Source: Planctomycetota bacterium (GTDB lineage: Bacteria > Planctomycetota > UBA1135 > JAKEFM01). Taken from it: a stretch of 41,312 nt of DNA. The DNA lies in the NCBI GenBank assembly GCA_022616055.1, contig JAKEFM010000110.1, positions 1-41,312 of the forward strand, in the 5' to 3' direction. The notes beneath the pieces were generated by a model, which saw only the letters and a program-made list of their open reading frames with translations, was not told where the DNA came from and searched no databases. A program made the translations under genes and the position numbers. Positions 1 through 7,847 of this stretch are shown piece after piece; position 1 is the stretch's first letter, and every line of letters begins with the position of its first letter.

Positions 1-521
1 AGGAACTCCGCGTTGGGAGAGGAGATTCCTCCCGTCGGGAAGATCGCGAGCTTCTCCGCGAACAGGAAGAGGAGCATGAGGGCGAGCCAGAATCCGGGGG
101 TCGAGTAGAGGAGGATCGAGCCCGCCCCGAGCAGGCGGTCGGGGAGCGTTTCCGCGCGCCGGGCGGCGAAGAGCCCCGCCGCGATCCCCCCGCCGAAGGC
201 GAGGAGGAGCGCCGTGCCGGAGAGGAGGAGGGTGTTCGGGAGGACCTCCCCGAGGATCTCCGAGACCGGGCGCTGGTAGCGGAGCGAGAGCTGGAAGTCG
301 AGGAGCGCGGCCGATCGGAGCCACTTCCCGTACTGGACCGCCAGGGGCTCCTCGAGCCCGAGGTTCGAGCGGATCTGCGCGACCTCGTCCGGCGCGAGGT
401 CGGGATCGAGGAAGCAGGTCGAGGCGTCCCCGGGGAGGGCGTGGATCGCGAGGAAGAGGAGGGTCGAGACGCCCCAGAGGAGGGGGATCGCGGCGAGGAG
501 TCTGCGGAGGACCGTCCCCAA
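1..521 (-). CDS. ABC transporter permease, DppB/OppB type (N-terminal part, runs off the left edge)
   Basis: Inner-membrane permease subunit of a peptide-type ABC importer. The visible 173 residues begin with a hydrophobic helix (LLAAIPLLWGVSTLLFL) followed by the family-typical stretch with PGD (HALPGDAS) and a second hydrophobic region (NTLLLSGTALLLAF), as expected for the N-terminus of DppB-like permeases. The start is a TTG at 519-521 directly abutting the TAG stop of the solute-binding protein gene, so the two are translationally coupled. No ATG is available nearby. The remainder, probably followed by a second permease and ATPases, lies outside the window. Substrate cannot be read from the sequence; peptides or nickel are usual for the family. 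Confidence 0.8.
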   Translation of the reverse strand, partial: MGTVLRRLLAAIPLLWGVSTLLFLAIHALPGDASTCFLDPDLAPDEVAQIRSNLGLEEPLAVQYGKWLRSAALLDFQLSLRYQRPVSEILGEVLPNTLLLSGTALLLAFGGGIAAGLFAARRAETLPDRLLGAGSILLYSTPGFWLALMLLFLFAEKLAIFPTGGISSPNAEF

Positions 522-2225
522 CTACCTTGGCTTGGGGGCGCGGTACTTCTGCTGCGCCTTCGGGACCCACCACTCCTCGGCCATGAAGAGGGTGGCGAGG
601 ACGTTTGTGCGCACGTCGCGGAACCGCTTGTGGACCGGGACGAGGAGGTCCCTCCAGAAGAGGAAGGTGAAGGGCTGGTCCTCGTGGATCAGGCGCTGGA
701 GCTGCTTCCACCGGTCGGCGGCGCGCACGGCGTCCCGCTCCGCGAGCGCCTCCCCGATCAGCGCGTCGACCTGCGGGTTCGCGTAGGAGGCGAAGTTGAA
801 GGCGTTGTCCGCTCCCGAGTGCCACTCGGGGGTGGGATCGATGTAGAGGGAGGCGCTCCGCCCCGCCACGGCGGCCTCGAAGTCGCGCTTGACGAGCCGG
901 TCGTTGAACTCGTCCATCGGCAGGTCCCGCAGGACCGCCTCCACCCCGACCTTCGCGAGCATGGCCCGGACGAGCTCCTGCTCCCGCCGCCGCCGCGGGC
1001 TCCCGGTATTCGTGATCAGCGTGAAGGAGAAGCGCGTCCCCTCCTTCTCCCGCACGCCGTCGCCGTCGGGATCGGTCCATCCCCTCGACTCCAAGAGGGC
1101 CGCCGCCGCGGCGGGGTCGAACGGCAGGGGGACGACGTCGGAGGCGTAGGCCTTGCAGAGGATGGGGGGCACCGTCCCGATCGCGGGCTGCCCGTAGACG
1201 ACCCCTCCCGCGGAGCAGAGGCTCTCGAGGAGGAGGGGGCGGTCGATCGCCATCGTGAGGGCCCGGCGGACCTCCCGGTCGGAGAAGAGGGGGTGGCGGT
1301 TGTTCCAGGCGACGTACTCGAGCGCGCGCATCCCCCGGCGCAGGATCCTGTAGTCGCCGGTCTCGATGATCGCCTCGACGTCCGACTCGACGATCGTCTC
1401 GAGCATGTCGGCCTCCCCCGCCCGGATCGCCGCGATCTGGGCGGCGGCGTCGGGGACCTGGCGGACGATGACCCGGTCGAGGAGCGGCACGCGCCTCCCC
1501 TTCGACTGAGGGTTCCGCTCGAGGACGACCTCCCCCCCCTTCCAGTGCGCGAACTTGAAGGGCCCCGTCCCGACCGGCGCCTTCCCGTAGGCGTGTCCCC
1601 GGATCGTCTTCCGGTCGGCCTTCTCGAGGAGGTGCTTCGGGACGAGGTTCAGCCCCGTGTGGGACATCATCGAGTCTGGGTCGTAGGTCTCCGTGAACCG
1701 GAAGGCGACCGTGTGAGAGTCGAGCGCTTCCGCGGGGGGGCGCCGCATCCGCCGCACGGAAGCGCTGCGGATCGCGGAGATGGACTCGTCGGCGTAGAGG
1801 TCGTAGGTGAAGGCGACGTCGGTGGCCGTCGCCTGGACCCCGTCGTCCCAGACGACGTCCTTGCGCAGGCGGTAGGTGAGGGTGAGGCCGTCCGGGGAGA
1901 ACTCCCAGCCGGTCGCGAGGAAGGGCTCGTAGGTGAGCCGGCAGTCCTCGAACTGCGACCAGGTGAGCTGGGGCAGGAGGTTGTCGATCAGCTCGAAGGC
2001 GCTCGTGATCCCGGTCGAGCCGAACGGGGAGAGGGAGTCGGGCTCCCGCCCGTAGAGGATGACGAGGGAGTCGCCCGGCTCCTTCGGATCCGACGACGAC
2101 ACGCTAGGACCCGGAGCGCGCTCCGCGGGCTTCGACGTGACGCGGTCGGCTCCGTAGTCCTTCAGGAGCCAGTAGACCAGGCCCGCGAGGAAGAACCCGA
2201 TCAGGAGGGGGAGGGTGCGGCGCAC
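522..2225 (-). CDS. ABC transporter solute-binding protein, family 5 (peptide type)
   Basis: Extracytoplasmic binding protein of 567 residues, a normal length for SBP_bac_5. Residues about 5-20 form a single hydrophobic helix without a lipobox Cys, so it is probably membrane-anchored or carries an uncleaved signal. The SBP_bac_5 domain covers roughly 65-530: the segment EPDSLSPFGSTG, then YEPFLATGWEFSPDGLTLTY and WDDGVQATATDVAFTYD are characteristic of DppA/OppA relatives. The start is GTG at 2223-2225, 12 bp after the ridA stop; the reading frame is followed immediately by the permease TTG. It captures an oligopeptide or similar ligand and delivers it to the permease. Ligand identity is not determinable from sequence. 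Confidence 0.9.
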   Translation of the reverse strand: MRRTLPLLIGFFLAGLVYWLLKDYGADRVTSKPAERAPGPSVSSSDPKEPGDSLVILYGREPDSLSPFGSTGITSAFELIDNLLPQLTWSQFEDCRLTYEPFLATGWEFSPDGLTLTYRLRKDVVWDDGVQATATDVAFTYDLYADESISAIRSASVRRMRRPPAEALDSHTVAFRFTETYDPDSMMSHTGLNLVPKHLLEKADRKTIRGHAYGKAPVGTGPFKFAHWKGGEVVLERNPQSKGRRVPLLDRVIVRQVPDAAAQIAAIRAGEADMLETIVESDVEAIIETGDYRILRRGMRALEYVAWNNRHPLFSDREVRRALTMAIDRPLLLESLCSAGGVVYGQPAIGTVPPILCKAYASDVVPLPFDPAAAAALLESRGWTDPDGDGVREKEGTRFSFTLITNTGSPRRRREQELVRAMLAKVGVEAVLRDLPMDEFNDRLVKRDFEAAVAGRSASLYIDPTPEWHSGADNAFNFASYANPQVDALIGEALAERDAVRAADRWKQLQRLIHEDQPFTFLFWRDLLVPVHKRFRDVRTNVLATLFMAEEWWVPKAQQKYRAPKPR

Positions 2226-2237
2226 GAAGCCCGCGAC

Positions 2238-2657
2238 TCAGCCCGGGAGGCGGGCGATCGCGTCGATCTCGACCCGGACGTCCTTCGGGAGGCGGGCGAC
2301 CTCGACCGTCGACCGCGCGGGGGGGTCCTTCGGGAAGAACTCCGCGTAGACCTCGTTCATCGCCGCGAAGTCGCCGAGGTCCTTGAGGAAGACCGTGGTG
2401 CGCACGACGTGGGGGAGGGCGACGCCGGCCGCCTCGAGGATCGCCCGGACGTTCTCGAGAACCCGCCGCGTCTGGACGCGGATGTCCCCCTGGACGATCC
2501 CCCCCGTCGCCGGATCGATCGGGATCTGCCCCGACGTGAAGAGGAGCCCCGCGGCCGGGACGGCCCCGAATCCGAACCGGAGGCGGATCCCCTGGCTGTA
2601 GGGACCGATCGCCTTCGGCGCCCGGTCCGTCGAGACGACTTCCTGGTATTCGCTCAT
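2238..2657 (-). CDS. ridA: RidA family 2-iminobutanoate/2-iminopropanoate deaminase
   Basis: Cytosolic deaminase of 139 residues that in characterised relatives hydrolyses reactive enamine/imine intermediates produced by PLP enzymes. Recognisable motifs are [11 protein letters not shown] near the N-terminus, [12 protein letters not shown], the [10 protein letters not shown] helix, and the C-terminal [21 protein letters not shown], which contains the substrate-binding Arg and the family Glu. The stretch between PYSQG and LLFTSGQ is several residues longer than usual ([13 protein letters not shown]), an insertion in a normally tight strand-loop. The ATG overlaps the coaD stop by four bases (ATGA, 2654-2657), indicating an operon coaD-ridA-SBP-permease. 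Confidence 0.93.
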   Translation of the reverse strand: MSEYQEVVSTDRAPKAIGPYSQGIRLRFGFGAVPAAGLLFTSGQIPIDPATGGIVQGDIRVQTRRVLENVRAILEAAGVALPHVVRTTVFLKDLGDFAAMNEVYAEFFPKDPPARSTVEVARLPKDVRVEIDAIARLPG

Positions 2658-3184
2658 GTCTTCGAGGGGGGGCGCGTCCCTCCCGCCGACCGCTCCATCT
2701 CCTCGAGCCGGTCGCGAAGCGCCCGCGCGACGCCGGGCGTGAGGAAGCCCCCCACGTCCCCTCCCGAGGCGAGCACCTCCTTGATGAGGCGGCTCGAGAG
2801 GTAGGCGTACTTCTCGTGCGCCATCACGAAGACCGTCTCGACGTCGCCGGCGAGCGCGCGGTTCGTCAGGGCCATCTGGAACTCGAACTCGAAGTCGGAG
2901 ACGGTCCGCAACCCTCGCAGGATCACCCCGTAGCCGCGGCGGCGGCAGTAGTCGACGACGAGCCCCCGGAAGGAATCGACCTCGACCGGGAGCCCCTTCG
3001 TCTCCGCCCGGAGCATCCCGACGCGCTCTTCGGCGGTGAAGACCGGGTCCTTCGAGGCGTTCTCGGCGACCGCGACCGCCAGCTTCCCGAAGAGGTCGCA
3101 CCCCCGCCGGATGAGGTCGAGATGGCCGAGGGTGACGGGATCGAAGGTGCCCGGGTAGAGCGCTCGCTTCGAGGCGTTCCCCAT
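2654..3184 (-). CDS. coaD: Phosphopantetheine adenylyltransferase
   Basis: Transfers AMP from ATP to 4'-phosphopantetheine, the penultimate step of coenzyme A synthesis, in the cytosol. The 176-residue product has the nucleotidyltransferase signature [17 protein letters not shown] (T/GxxH motif) at residues 8-24, [16 protein letters not shown] in the middle and [10 protein letters not shown] near 130, all diagnostic for CoaD. I place the start at ATG 3184 because the protein then begins [14 protein letters not shown], as in the family; the open frame extends to 3259 but those extra residues are not conserved and overlap comEC. A -10-like TATGAT lies at 3197-3202. C-terminal residues 155-176 are a few residues longer than in E. 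coli CoaD. Confidence 0.94.
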   Translation of the reverse strand: MGNASKRALYPGTFDPVTLGHLDLIRRGCDLFGKLAVAVAENASKDPVFTAEERVGMLRAETKGLPVEVDSFRGLVVDYCRRRGYGVILRGLRTVSDFEFEFQMALTNRALAGDVETVFVMAHEKYAYLSSRLIKEVLASGGDVGGFLTPGVARALRDRLEEMERSAGGTRPPSKT

Positions 3185-3196
3185 GAGAGGGCGCGG

Positions 3197-3202
3197 ATCA
3201 TA
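3197..3202 (-). promoter_or_regulatory. Candidate -10 element for coaD
   Basis: TATGAT on the minus strand, 12 bases before the coaD ATG, followed by CC as in several other candidate promoters in the window. No convincing -35 hexamer is visible. If used, the leader would be only about 5 bases long. Confidence 0.4.
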
Positions 3203-3257
3203 GCCCCCCCCCACCTGCGTGTAACCGTTCGCGCCAGGGGCGTCTTTCTTGTGGGCC

Positions 3258-5594
3258 ATGCGCGGGGAAACCAGGATCGGGGACGCTCTCCTCTCGGCGC
3301 GGCGGCCGCTCCTCCTCTCCCCGGCGCTGGCGCTCGGGGTCCTCGCGTCGAAGACAATCCCCCCCGAAGCGAGCGCTCTCGGGCTCCTCGCGGCGGCGGG
3401 CGGGCTCGCCGCCCTGGCCTGTGCGCTCGCGCGACGCTCGCCCGGTCCCCTCCTGGCGGCCGCCCTCGCCCTCGCCGGCGCCGCGGCGGCGCATGCCGCC
3501 CGCTCGGACCCCGGCGGCCGGCTCCCCGAGTTGTTCCGCGATCCGCGCCGCCTCTACCGCGTCGAGGGAATCCTCCCGGCCACCCCCTTCCCGGCTCGGA
3601 CGGGCGAGGTCTCCTTCGAACTCCTCGCCGAGGCGATCCGCTGGGAGGGGGGACGGATCGCCGCGCAGGAGGCGGGGGACGCCGTGCCGGTCTCCGCGTT
3701 CGCCGCGCGCGGGATCCTCGGCTACCTCGAGGCGGGCGCAGGAACCGTGCGCCGCGTGGCGACCCCGGTCGCGCCCTCCCCCCTCCGCGCGCTCGATCGG
3801 CTCCGCATCGCCCTCCTCGAGAACCTCCGCGAGCGGATCGCCCCGCGGCATCACGGCCTCGCGGCGAACCTCCTCCTCGGCCTTCGGGATTCCTCGGACG
3901 CCGCCGTCCTCGACCTCCACGCGCGGACGGGGGTCCTCCACTACCTCGCCGTCAGCGGCGTGCACGCGATCCTCGTCGCCGGGGTCGTGGACGCGGCCGC
4001 GCGCCTGGCGCGCCTCTCCCGGCGAGCAGCGGCCTCCCTCCTCCTCTTCTCCCTCTTCGCCTACGCCGGGATCACCGGGTACGGAGCGCCAGTCGTCCGG
4101 GCGTGCGTCCTCCTGGGGGCGATCCGCGGGGCCGCCCTCTTCCGCAGGATTCCGGACGCCTCGGTGGCCCTCGCCCTCTCCGCCGGGCTCGGCGCGTGGA
4201 TCGACCCTCCGGCGGTCCTCGGAGCCTCCTACCAGCTCTCCCACGCCGCCGCGCTCGGCATCGCGCTCTTCGCCCGTCCGATCGAGGAGCGGCTCGGCGG
4301 GAAGGACCCTTCCGACGGGAGCGTGACTCCCGGGCCGGCGAGGCGTCTTGGCGCATGGATCGTGACGAGCGCCCGGAAGGGCGCGGCGATCTCCCTGGCC
4401 GCCTGGCTCTGCACGACGCCGATCTCCTTCAACTACTTTGGCTCGATCCCCGTCTGGTCGGCGCCCGCAACCGTGGCGCTCGCTCCGGTGGTCTCCCTGC
4501 TCATGGGCGCGGGCTACGCGGCGATCCTGCTGCCGGGCCCCGTCGGCTCGGCGGCGGCGGCGATCTTCGACGCGACGGCCGGTGTGGAAGACCGGCTCAT
4601 CCGCCTCCTCGACACGCTGCCGGCGACCCCCTGGGTCCCCCTCGACGTCGGGACCCTCCCCGTCGCCTTCGGGTGCGCCTCTCTCCTTTCCTGGCTCGTG
4701 CCGATTCCGAGGATTCCTCTCCGCCTCCTCCTTCGCGGGGGGCTCCTCGTCCCCGTCCTCATCCACCTCCGTTCTCCCCGACCCCTCCCCTTCCGGCTCG
4801 CCGTCCTCGACGTGGGCCACGGGACGGCGGTCGTCTGCCTGCCCGCCGACGGCAGGGCGATCCTCTTCGACGCCGGCAGTCGCGACCGTCGCGACCCGGG
4901 GGGACGGATCCTCCTCCCCTATCTCCGGAGCGCGCGCGCTCGGTCGATCGACGCCGTCGTCCTCTCCCACTCCGACACCGACCACTGGAGCGGGCTCCCC
5001 GCCCTCCTCGACCTCCGTCCGCCCCGGCTCCTCCTGGTCCGGCGCGGCGCCCTCCCCCCCATCCTCCGGCGGAAGCCGGGACCGAGGGTGATCGAGATCG
5101 ACGGCGGCTGGGCGACCCTCGAGAGATCGGGAGCCCGGTTCACCCTGGTCGCGCCCGAGGTGCCCGATGGGGCCTCCGACAACGACCGCTCCCTTTCCCT
5201 CCTCGTCGAGGTGCACGGCCGCTGCATCCTCCTCTGCGGGGACTCCCAGGAGGTCGGCCTCCTCGCGCTCCGCCGCGCTCTCCCCGGACTCTCCCCCGAC
5301 CTCCTCCTCCTCCCCCACCACGGCCTCCCCGGTCCGGGCCTGGAGGCCTTCCTCGCGGAGCTCGAACCGGGGGGGGTCCTCGTCTCGGCGAGCAAGCCGG
5401 CGAGGGCTCCGATCCCCGCCCAGGATCCCCGGGCGCGCGTCGAGCGCACCTTCGAGGGGGGCGCGATCGAGGTCGAGATCGAACCCGGCGGCGCCCTGCG
5501 GACGCGGCGGTTCAGCGGCCGCCGCCGGGCCTCGAGGCGGGGGCCTCCATCGCCATGTCCTGGACCTTCGCGTCGGGGGGGGGAGCGAACTTGA
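3258..5594 (+). CDS. comEC: ComEC/Rec2 family DNA-uptake channel protein
   Basis: Inner-membrane protein of 778 residues proposed to carry single-stranded DNA into the cytoplasm during natural transformation. N-terminal hydrophobic helices (residues ~15-85) precede an OB-like region; the Competence domain (~200-440) contains HYLAVSGVHAILVAG and several membrane segments; the C-terminal metallo-beta-lactamase-like domain starts near 514 (LAVLDVGHGTAVV) and has an intact HSDTDH motif near 571, LLCGDSQE and LLPHHG. All three expected modules are present, so this is a full-length protein. ATG 3258 is chosen over the TTG at 3249. It is divergent from coaD. Its last ~27 codons overlap the convergent lipoprotein gene by 83 bp; those residues (Arg/Pro/Gly-rich) are not family-conserved. 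Confidence 0.93.
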   Translation: MRGETRIGDALLSARRPLLLSPALALGVLASKTIPPEASALGLLAAAGGLAALACALARRSPGPLLAAALALAGAAAAHAARSDPGGRLPELFRDPRRLYRVEGILPATPFPARTGEVSFELLAEAIRWEGGRIAAQEAGDAVPVSAFAARGILGYLEAGAGTVRRVATPVAPSPLRALDRLRIALLENLRERIAPRHHGLAANLLLGLRDSSDAAVLDLHARTGVLHYLAVSGVHAILVAGVVDAAARLARLSRRAAASLLLFSLFAYAGITGYGAPVVRACVLLGAIRGAALFRRIPDASVALALSAGLGAWIDPPAVLGASYQLSHAAALGIALFARPIEERLGGKDPSDGSVTPGPARRLGAWIVTSARKGAAISLAAWLCTTPISFNYFGSIPVWSAPATVALAPVVSLLMGAGYAAILLPGPVGSAAAAIFDATAGVEDRLIRLLDTLPATPWVPLDVGTLPVAFGCASLLSWLVPIPRIPLRLLLRGGLLVPVLIHLRSPRPLPFRLAVLDVGHGTAVVCLPADGRAILFDAGSRDRRDPGGRILLPYLRSARARSIDAVVLSHSDTDHWSGLPALLDLRPPRLLLVRRGALPPILRRKPGPRVIEIDGGWATLERSGARFTLVAPEVPDGASDNDRSLSLLVEVHGRCILLCGDSQEVGLLALRRALPGLSPDLLLLPHHGLPGPGLEAFLAELEPGGVLVSASKPARAPIPAQDPRARVERTFEGGAIEVEIEPGGALRTRRFSGRRRASRRGPPSPCPGPSRRGGERT

Positions 5595-6300
5595 AGAGGG
5601 CGGGGTCGAGTTCGGGGTTCCAGCGGAGGTTCGAGTAGCGGCGCAGCTGGAGCGGCGGCGTGCCGGGGTCCCCGCGCATCTCGAAGTGGTAGACCCACCC
5701 GTCCTCCTTCCCGATCTTGACGAGGACCGACTTCAGCTTGGCGCGGAGCATCTCCGCCATCTCGTCGTCCTCGTCCTTCGGCGCGTCCGGGCGCGGGGTC
5801 CCCTCGAGCACCCAGACCTTGCGCCCCTCTAAGTCCTCCTCCCCCCGGTAGGCGAACGCGTACTGCTCGACGAGCTGCTCGATCGCCTTCGAGGGGTCGT
5901 CGGGGCCCTGCGGAAGGCGCCCGCCGGCACCCTGGCGCTCGAGCTCGTCCAGCCGACCCCGGAAGAAGAGCTTCTCCGAGGTGAAGGGGGAGGGCGCCTC
6001 GACCCACAGGTACTCGCCGTCCGCAACGAGCATCTGGGTCCCCTTCTCCGGCATTCCCGGCAGGGGAGGGCTCATCCGGGTCTCGATCTGGAGGCGGATC
6101 AGCCGGCTCCCCCCGCAGGACACGTGGCCGGTCGCCTTCACGGTCGTCGGGCCGAGCGAGCGGCTCTCCTCGAAGTCCGCCGTGTACCTCGGGTTCTTCG
6201 GGACCACCTCGCGCACCTTCCGGAGGACCTCTTCGACGGTCGGGTTCTCCTGCGGGGAAGGGGCGCAGGCGCTGGCGAGGAGGAGCAGGATCGGGAGCAT
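5512..6300 (-). CDS. Lipoprotein, LolA/outer-membrane-lipoprotein-sorting-like
   Basis: Secreted lipoprotein of 262 residues. A short signal peptide ends in LLLASAC, giving a lipidated Cys12. The body has alternating strands (YTADFEESRSLG, TGHVSCGGSRLIRLQIE, MLVADGEYLWVEAP, GRKVWVLEGTPRPD, LVKIGKEDGWVYHFEM) in the order typical of the LolA-like half-barrel fold that shields acyl chains; this is a fold-level impression. ATG 6300 has a strong AAGGAG seven bases upstream and a -10-like TAGAAT at 6323-6328. It converges on comEC and overlaps its 3' end by 83 bp. The N-terminal region of the larger open frame upstream (to 7146) is antisense to the HEAT gene and is not real. Confidence 0.75.
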   Translation of the reverse strand: MLPILLLLASACAPSPQENPTVEEVLRKVREVVPKNPRYTADFEESRSLGPTTVKATGHVSCGGSRLIRLQIETRMSPPLPGMPEKGTQMLVADGEYLWVEAPSPFTSEKLFFRGRLDELERQGAGGRLPQGPDDPSKAIEQLVEQYAFAYRGEEDLEGRKVWVLEGTPRPDAPKDEDDEMAEMLRAKLKSVLVKIGKEDGWVYHFEMRGDPGTPPLQLRRYSNLRWNPELDPALFKFAPPPDAKVQDMAMEAPASRPGGGR

Positions 6301-6322
6301 GGAACTCTCCTTGGGAGGTGGG

Positions 6323-6328
6323 ATTCTA
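6323..6328 (-). promoter_or_regulatory. Candidate -10 element for the LolA-like lipoprotein gene
   Basis: TAGAAT on the minus strand, 22 bases before the ATG at 6300, leaving room for the AAGGAG ribosome binding site. No clear -35 box. Confidence 0.4.
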
Positions 6329-6373
6329 TAGGCCGTCCCTCCCTCGGACCGGTTACTCACGGGGGGGACCGTG

Positions 6374-6379
6374 CATAAT
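6374..6379 (+). promoter_or_regulatory. Candidate -10 element for the HEAT-repeat gene
   Basis: CATAAT, 18 bases before ATG 6398, in an otherwise GC-rich divergent intergenic region of 97 bp shared with the LolA-like lipoprotein gene. -35 not recognisable. Confidence 0.35.
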
Positions 6380-6397
6380 CCGTACCCGGAGGTCCCC

Positions 6398-7496
6398 ATG
6401 GCCCCGTTCGCCCTGATCTGTCTCCTCTCCTTCGGGGGAGGCGGAAGCGTTGTCGTCCGCACCACAGACGGTTCCGTCCTGCGGGGCACCGTCGAGACCG
6501 TGGAGGGGGGGATCCGGATCCGGAGCGGGGAGACCGAGCGGTTCGTCCCCGAGGCGGACATCCTCTGGACCGCGGATGGGACGGAGCTCCTCCGGCAGGC
6601 CCGGGAGATGGTCGAGGGGGCCGGGACGGGGCGGCCGGGGGCGACCCGCCACGCCCAGGCGGCCCTCTGGTGCGCGGAGATGGGGCTCGACGACGAGGCA
6701 GGCCGCCTCCTCGATCGCGCGGTCGCCCTCGACGCCGGCGCCCCGGCCGTCACGCGGGCCATCCGGCAGTTCGCCTCGACCCTGGCCGGGGAAGCCGAGC
6801 GGACCGCCCATCCGGCCGAATGGATCCTCCGGAACGCTCCCTCGACGGGCGGACGCCGCCTCGTCGCCGAGGAGGCGATCGGCCTCCTCGGGCGGGAACA
6901 GACCGTCCCGGCCCTCGTCCGGGCGCTCGCCTCCCCCCGTACCCCGACGCGTCGCGTCGCCTCCTCCGTCCTCGGGGAGAGATTCCCCGGGGAGGGGACC
7001 CAGAGGCTCGCGGCCGTCGCGATCGCCGACACGGACGAGGGAGTCCGGGAGAACGCGGTCGTCGCCCTTCGCGGCGCGGGCGGCGAGAAGGCGGCGAGGG
7101 CTCTCGCCCCCCACCTCTTCTCGGGGCCGACCTCCGTCCACCGCAAGCGGGCGACGAGCGCGCTCGAGCGCCTCGGCTCCCCGGCCGCCGTCCCCCCCCC
7201 TCGCCGAGGCGCTGCGCCGACTCCAGGTCCAGGCGGCGGGGGGCCCCCGCGGCTACGTCTTCTTCGGCAACCAGGTCTCCTACGTCCGCGACTTCGACGT
7301 CGAGGTCGCGCAGGCGGCCGCGATCGGGGATCCCCAGATCGGCGTCATCACGGACGGCGTTGTCCTCGACGCGCGCGTGCTTTCGACCCGGACCGAGCGG
7401 ATCGCGATCGTCGGGGCGCTGACGAAGATCGTCGGCTCGAACCTCGGCGAGGATCCCGGGGCCTGGGAATCCTGGTACCGCGCGCAGAAACGCTAG
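6398..7496 (+). pseudogene. Secreted HEAT-repeat protein, interrupted by a one-base frameshift
   Basis: Codes for an exported protein: a short hydrophobic leader (MAPFALICLLSFGGGG), a small beta segment (VVVRTTDGSVLRGTVETVEG), then helical HEAT/PBS-like repeats (EEAIGLLGREQTVPALVRAL, ASSVLGERFPGEGTQRLAAV, TDEGVRENAVVALRGAGGEK). The frame breaks in a run of nine C at 7192-7200. Removing one C joins AAVPP to LAEALRRLQVQAAGG and continues through GYVFFGNQVSYVRDFDVEV to the TAG at 7494-7496, giving about 365 residues, a sensible whole protein. The break is therefore recent, a sequencing/assembly error, or a slippage switch. ATG 6398 follows GGAGG by five bases; an earlier in-frame GTG at 6371 lacks support. 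The C-terminal tail (IVGSNLGEDPG...WYRAQK) recurs at 9362-9447. Confidence 0.75.
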
Positions 7497-7847
7497 CCGG
7501 TGTAACCGTTTCGTCGCCGCGCGTCTTTCCCACGGGAAAGACGATGACGGCGAGGGTGGCGAGCGCTCTCCTCCAGGGGATCCGGGCGGAGATCGTCACG
7601 ATCGAGGTCCAGGTCCGCCCCCCACCGCCCGGGCCCTGCCCGGAGTCTGGGAGGCGATGCCCGATCACCTGAACGGCTACCCGATAGCGGAAAGAGTTTC
7701 GTTACACCCCACAGTCGTCCGGGAGAGCCGCGAGCGGGTGAAGGCCGCCCTCGAGCCGACACCCCGGGACGCGCGCCTCGCGCGCCTTGGCACCCTCCGG
7801 TCGCCGCGCGAGGCGAACGTGGAGCCCGAGTCGTCCGGAATCGGCGC
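7497..7847 (+). pseudogene. Truncated, scrambled copy of the comM 5' end
   Basis: This 351-bp stretch holds no intact gene. From the ATG at 7544 it reads MTARVASALLQGIRAEIVTI, identical to ComM, and then breaks. Bases 7533-7620 match 9475-9562 without a mismatch. Next, 93 bp (7621-7713) of unrelated sequence stand where comM has 40 bp; comM-like sequence resumes at 7714 (VVRESRERVKAA) with one mismatch in about 37 bases and fades by ~7760. The rest, to the stop of the first DUF4143 ATPase, shows nothing recognisable. The upstream spacer (taaccg... to ATG) also resembles that before true comM at about 70 percent by eye. It is a dead fragment marking the left side of a duplication. Confidence 0.85.
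7533..7620 (+). repeat. 88-bp perfect direct repeat, copy 1
   Basis: Base-for-base identical to 9475-9562 (offset 1942). It spans the last 11 bases before the comM start codon and the first 77 of the coding region. Sequence on both sides is more diverged than the repeat itself. Confidence 0.95.

Noticed and set aside
441..2804. Very long plus-strand open frame (787 codons) opposite the SBP gene
   Set aside because: High GC gives long antisense frames; composition is Arg/Gly/Asp/Glu-rich with no domain, whereas the minus strand encodes a clear SBP_bac_5 protein.
2816..5638. 940-codon plus-strand frame over coaD and comEC
   Set aside because: Shadow of comEC in another frame, Arg/Pro-rich and without motifs.
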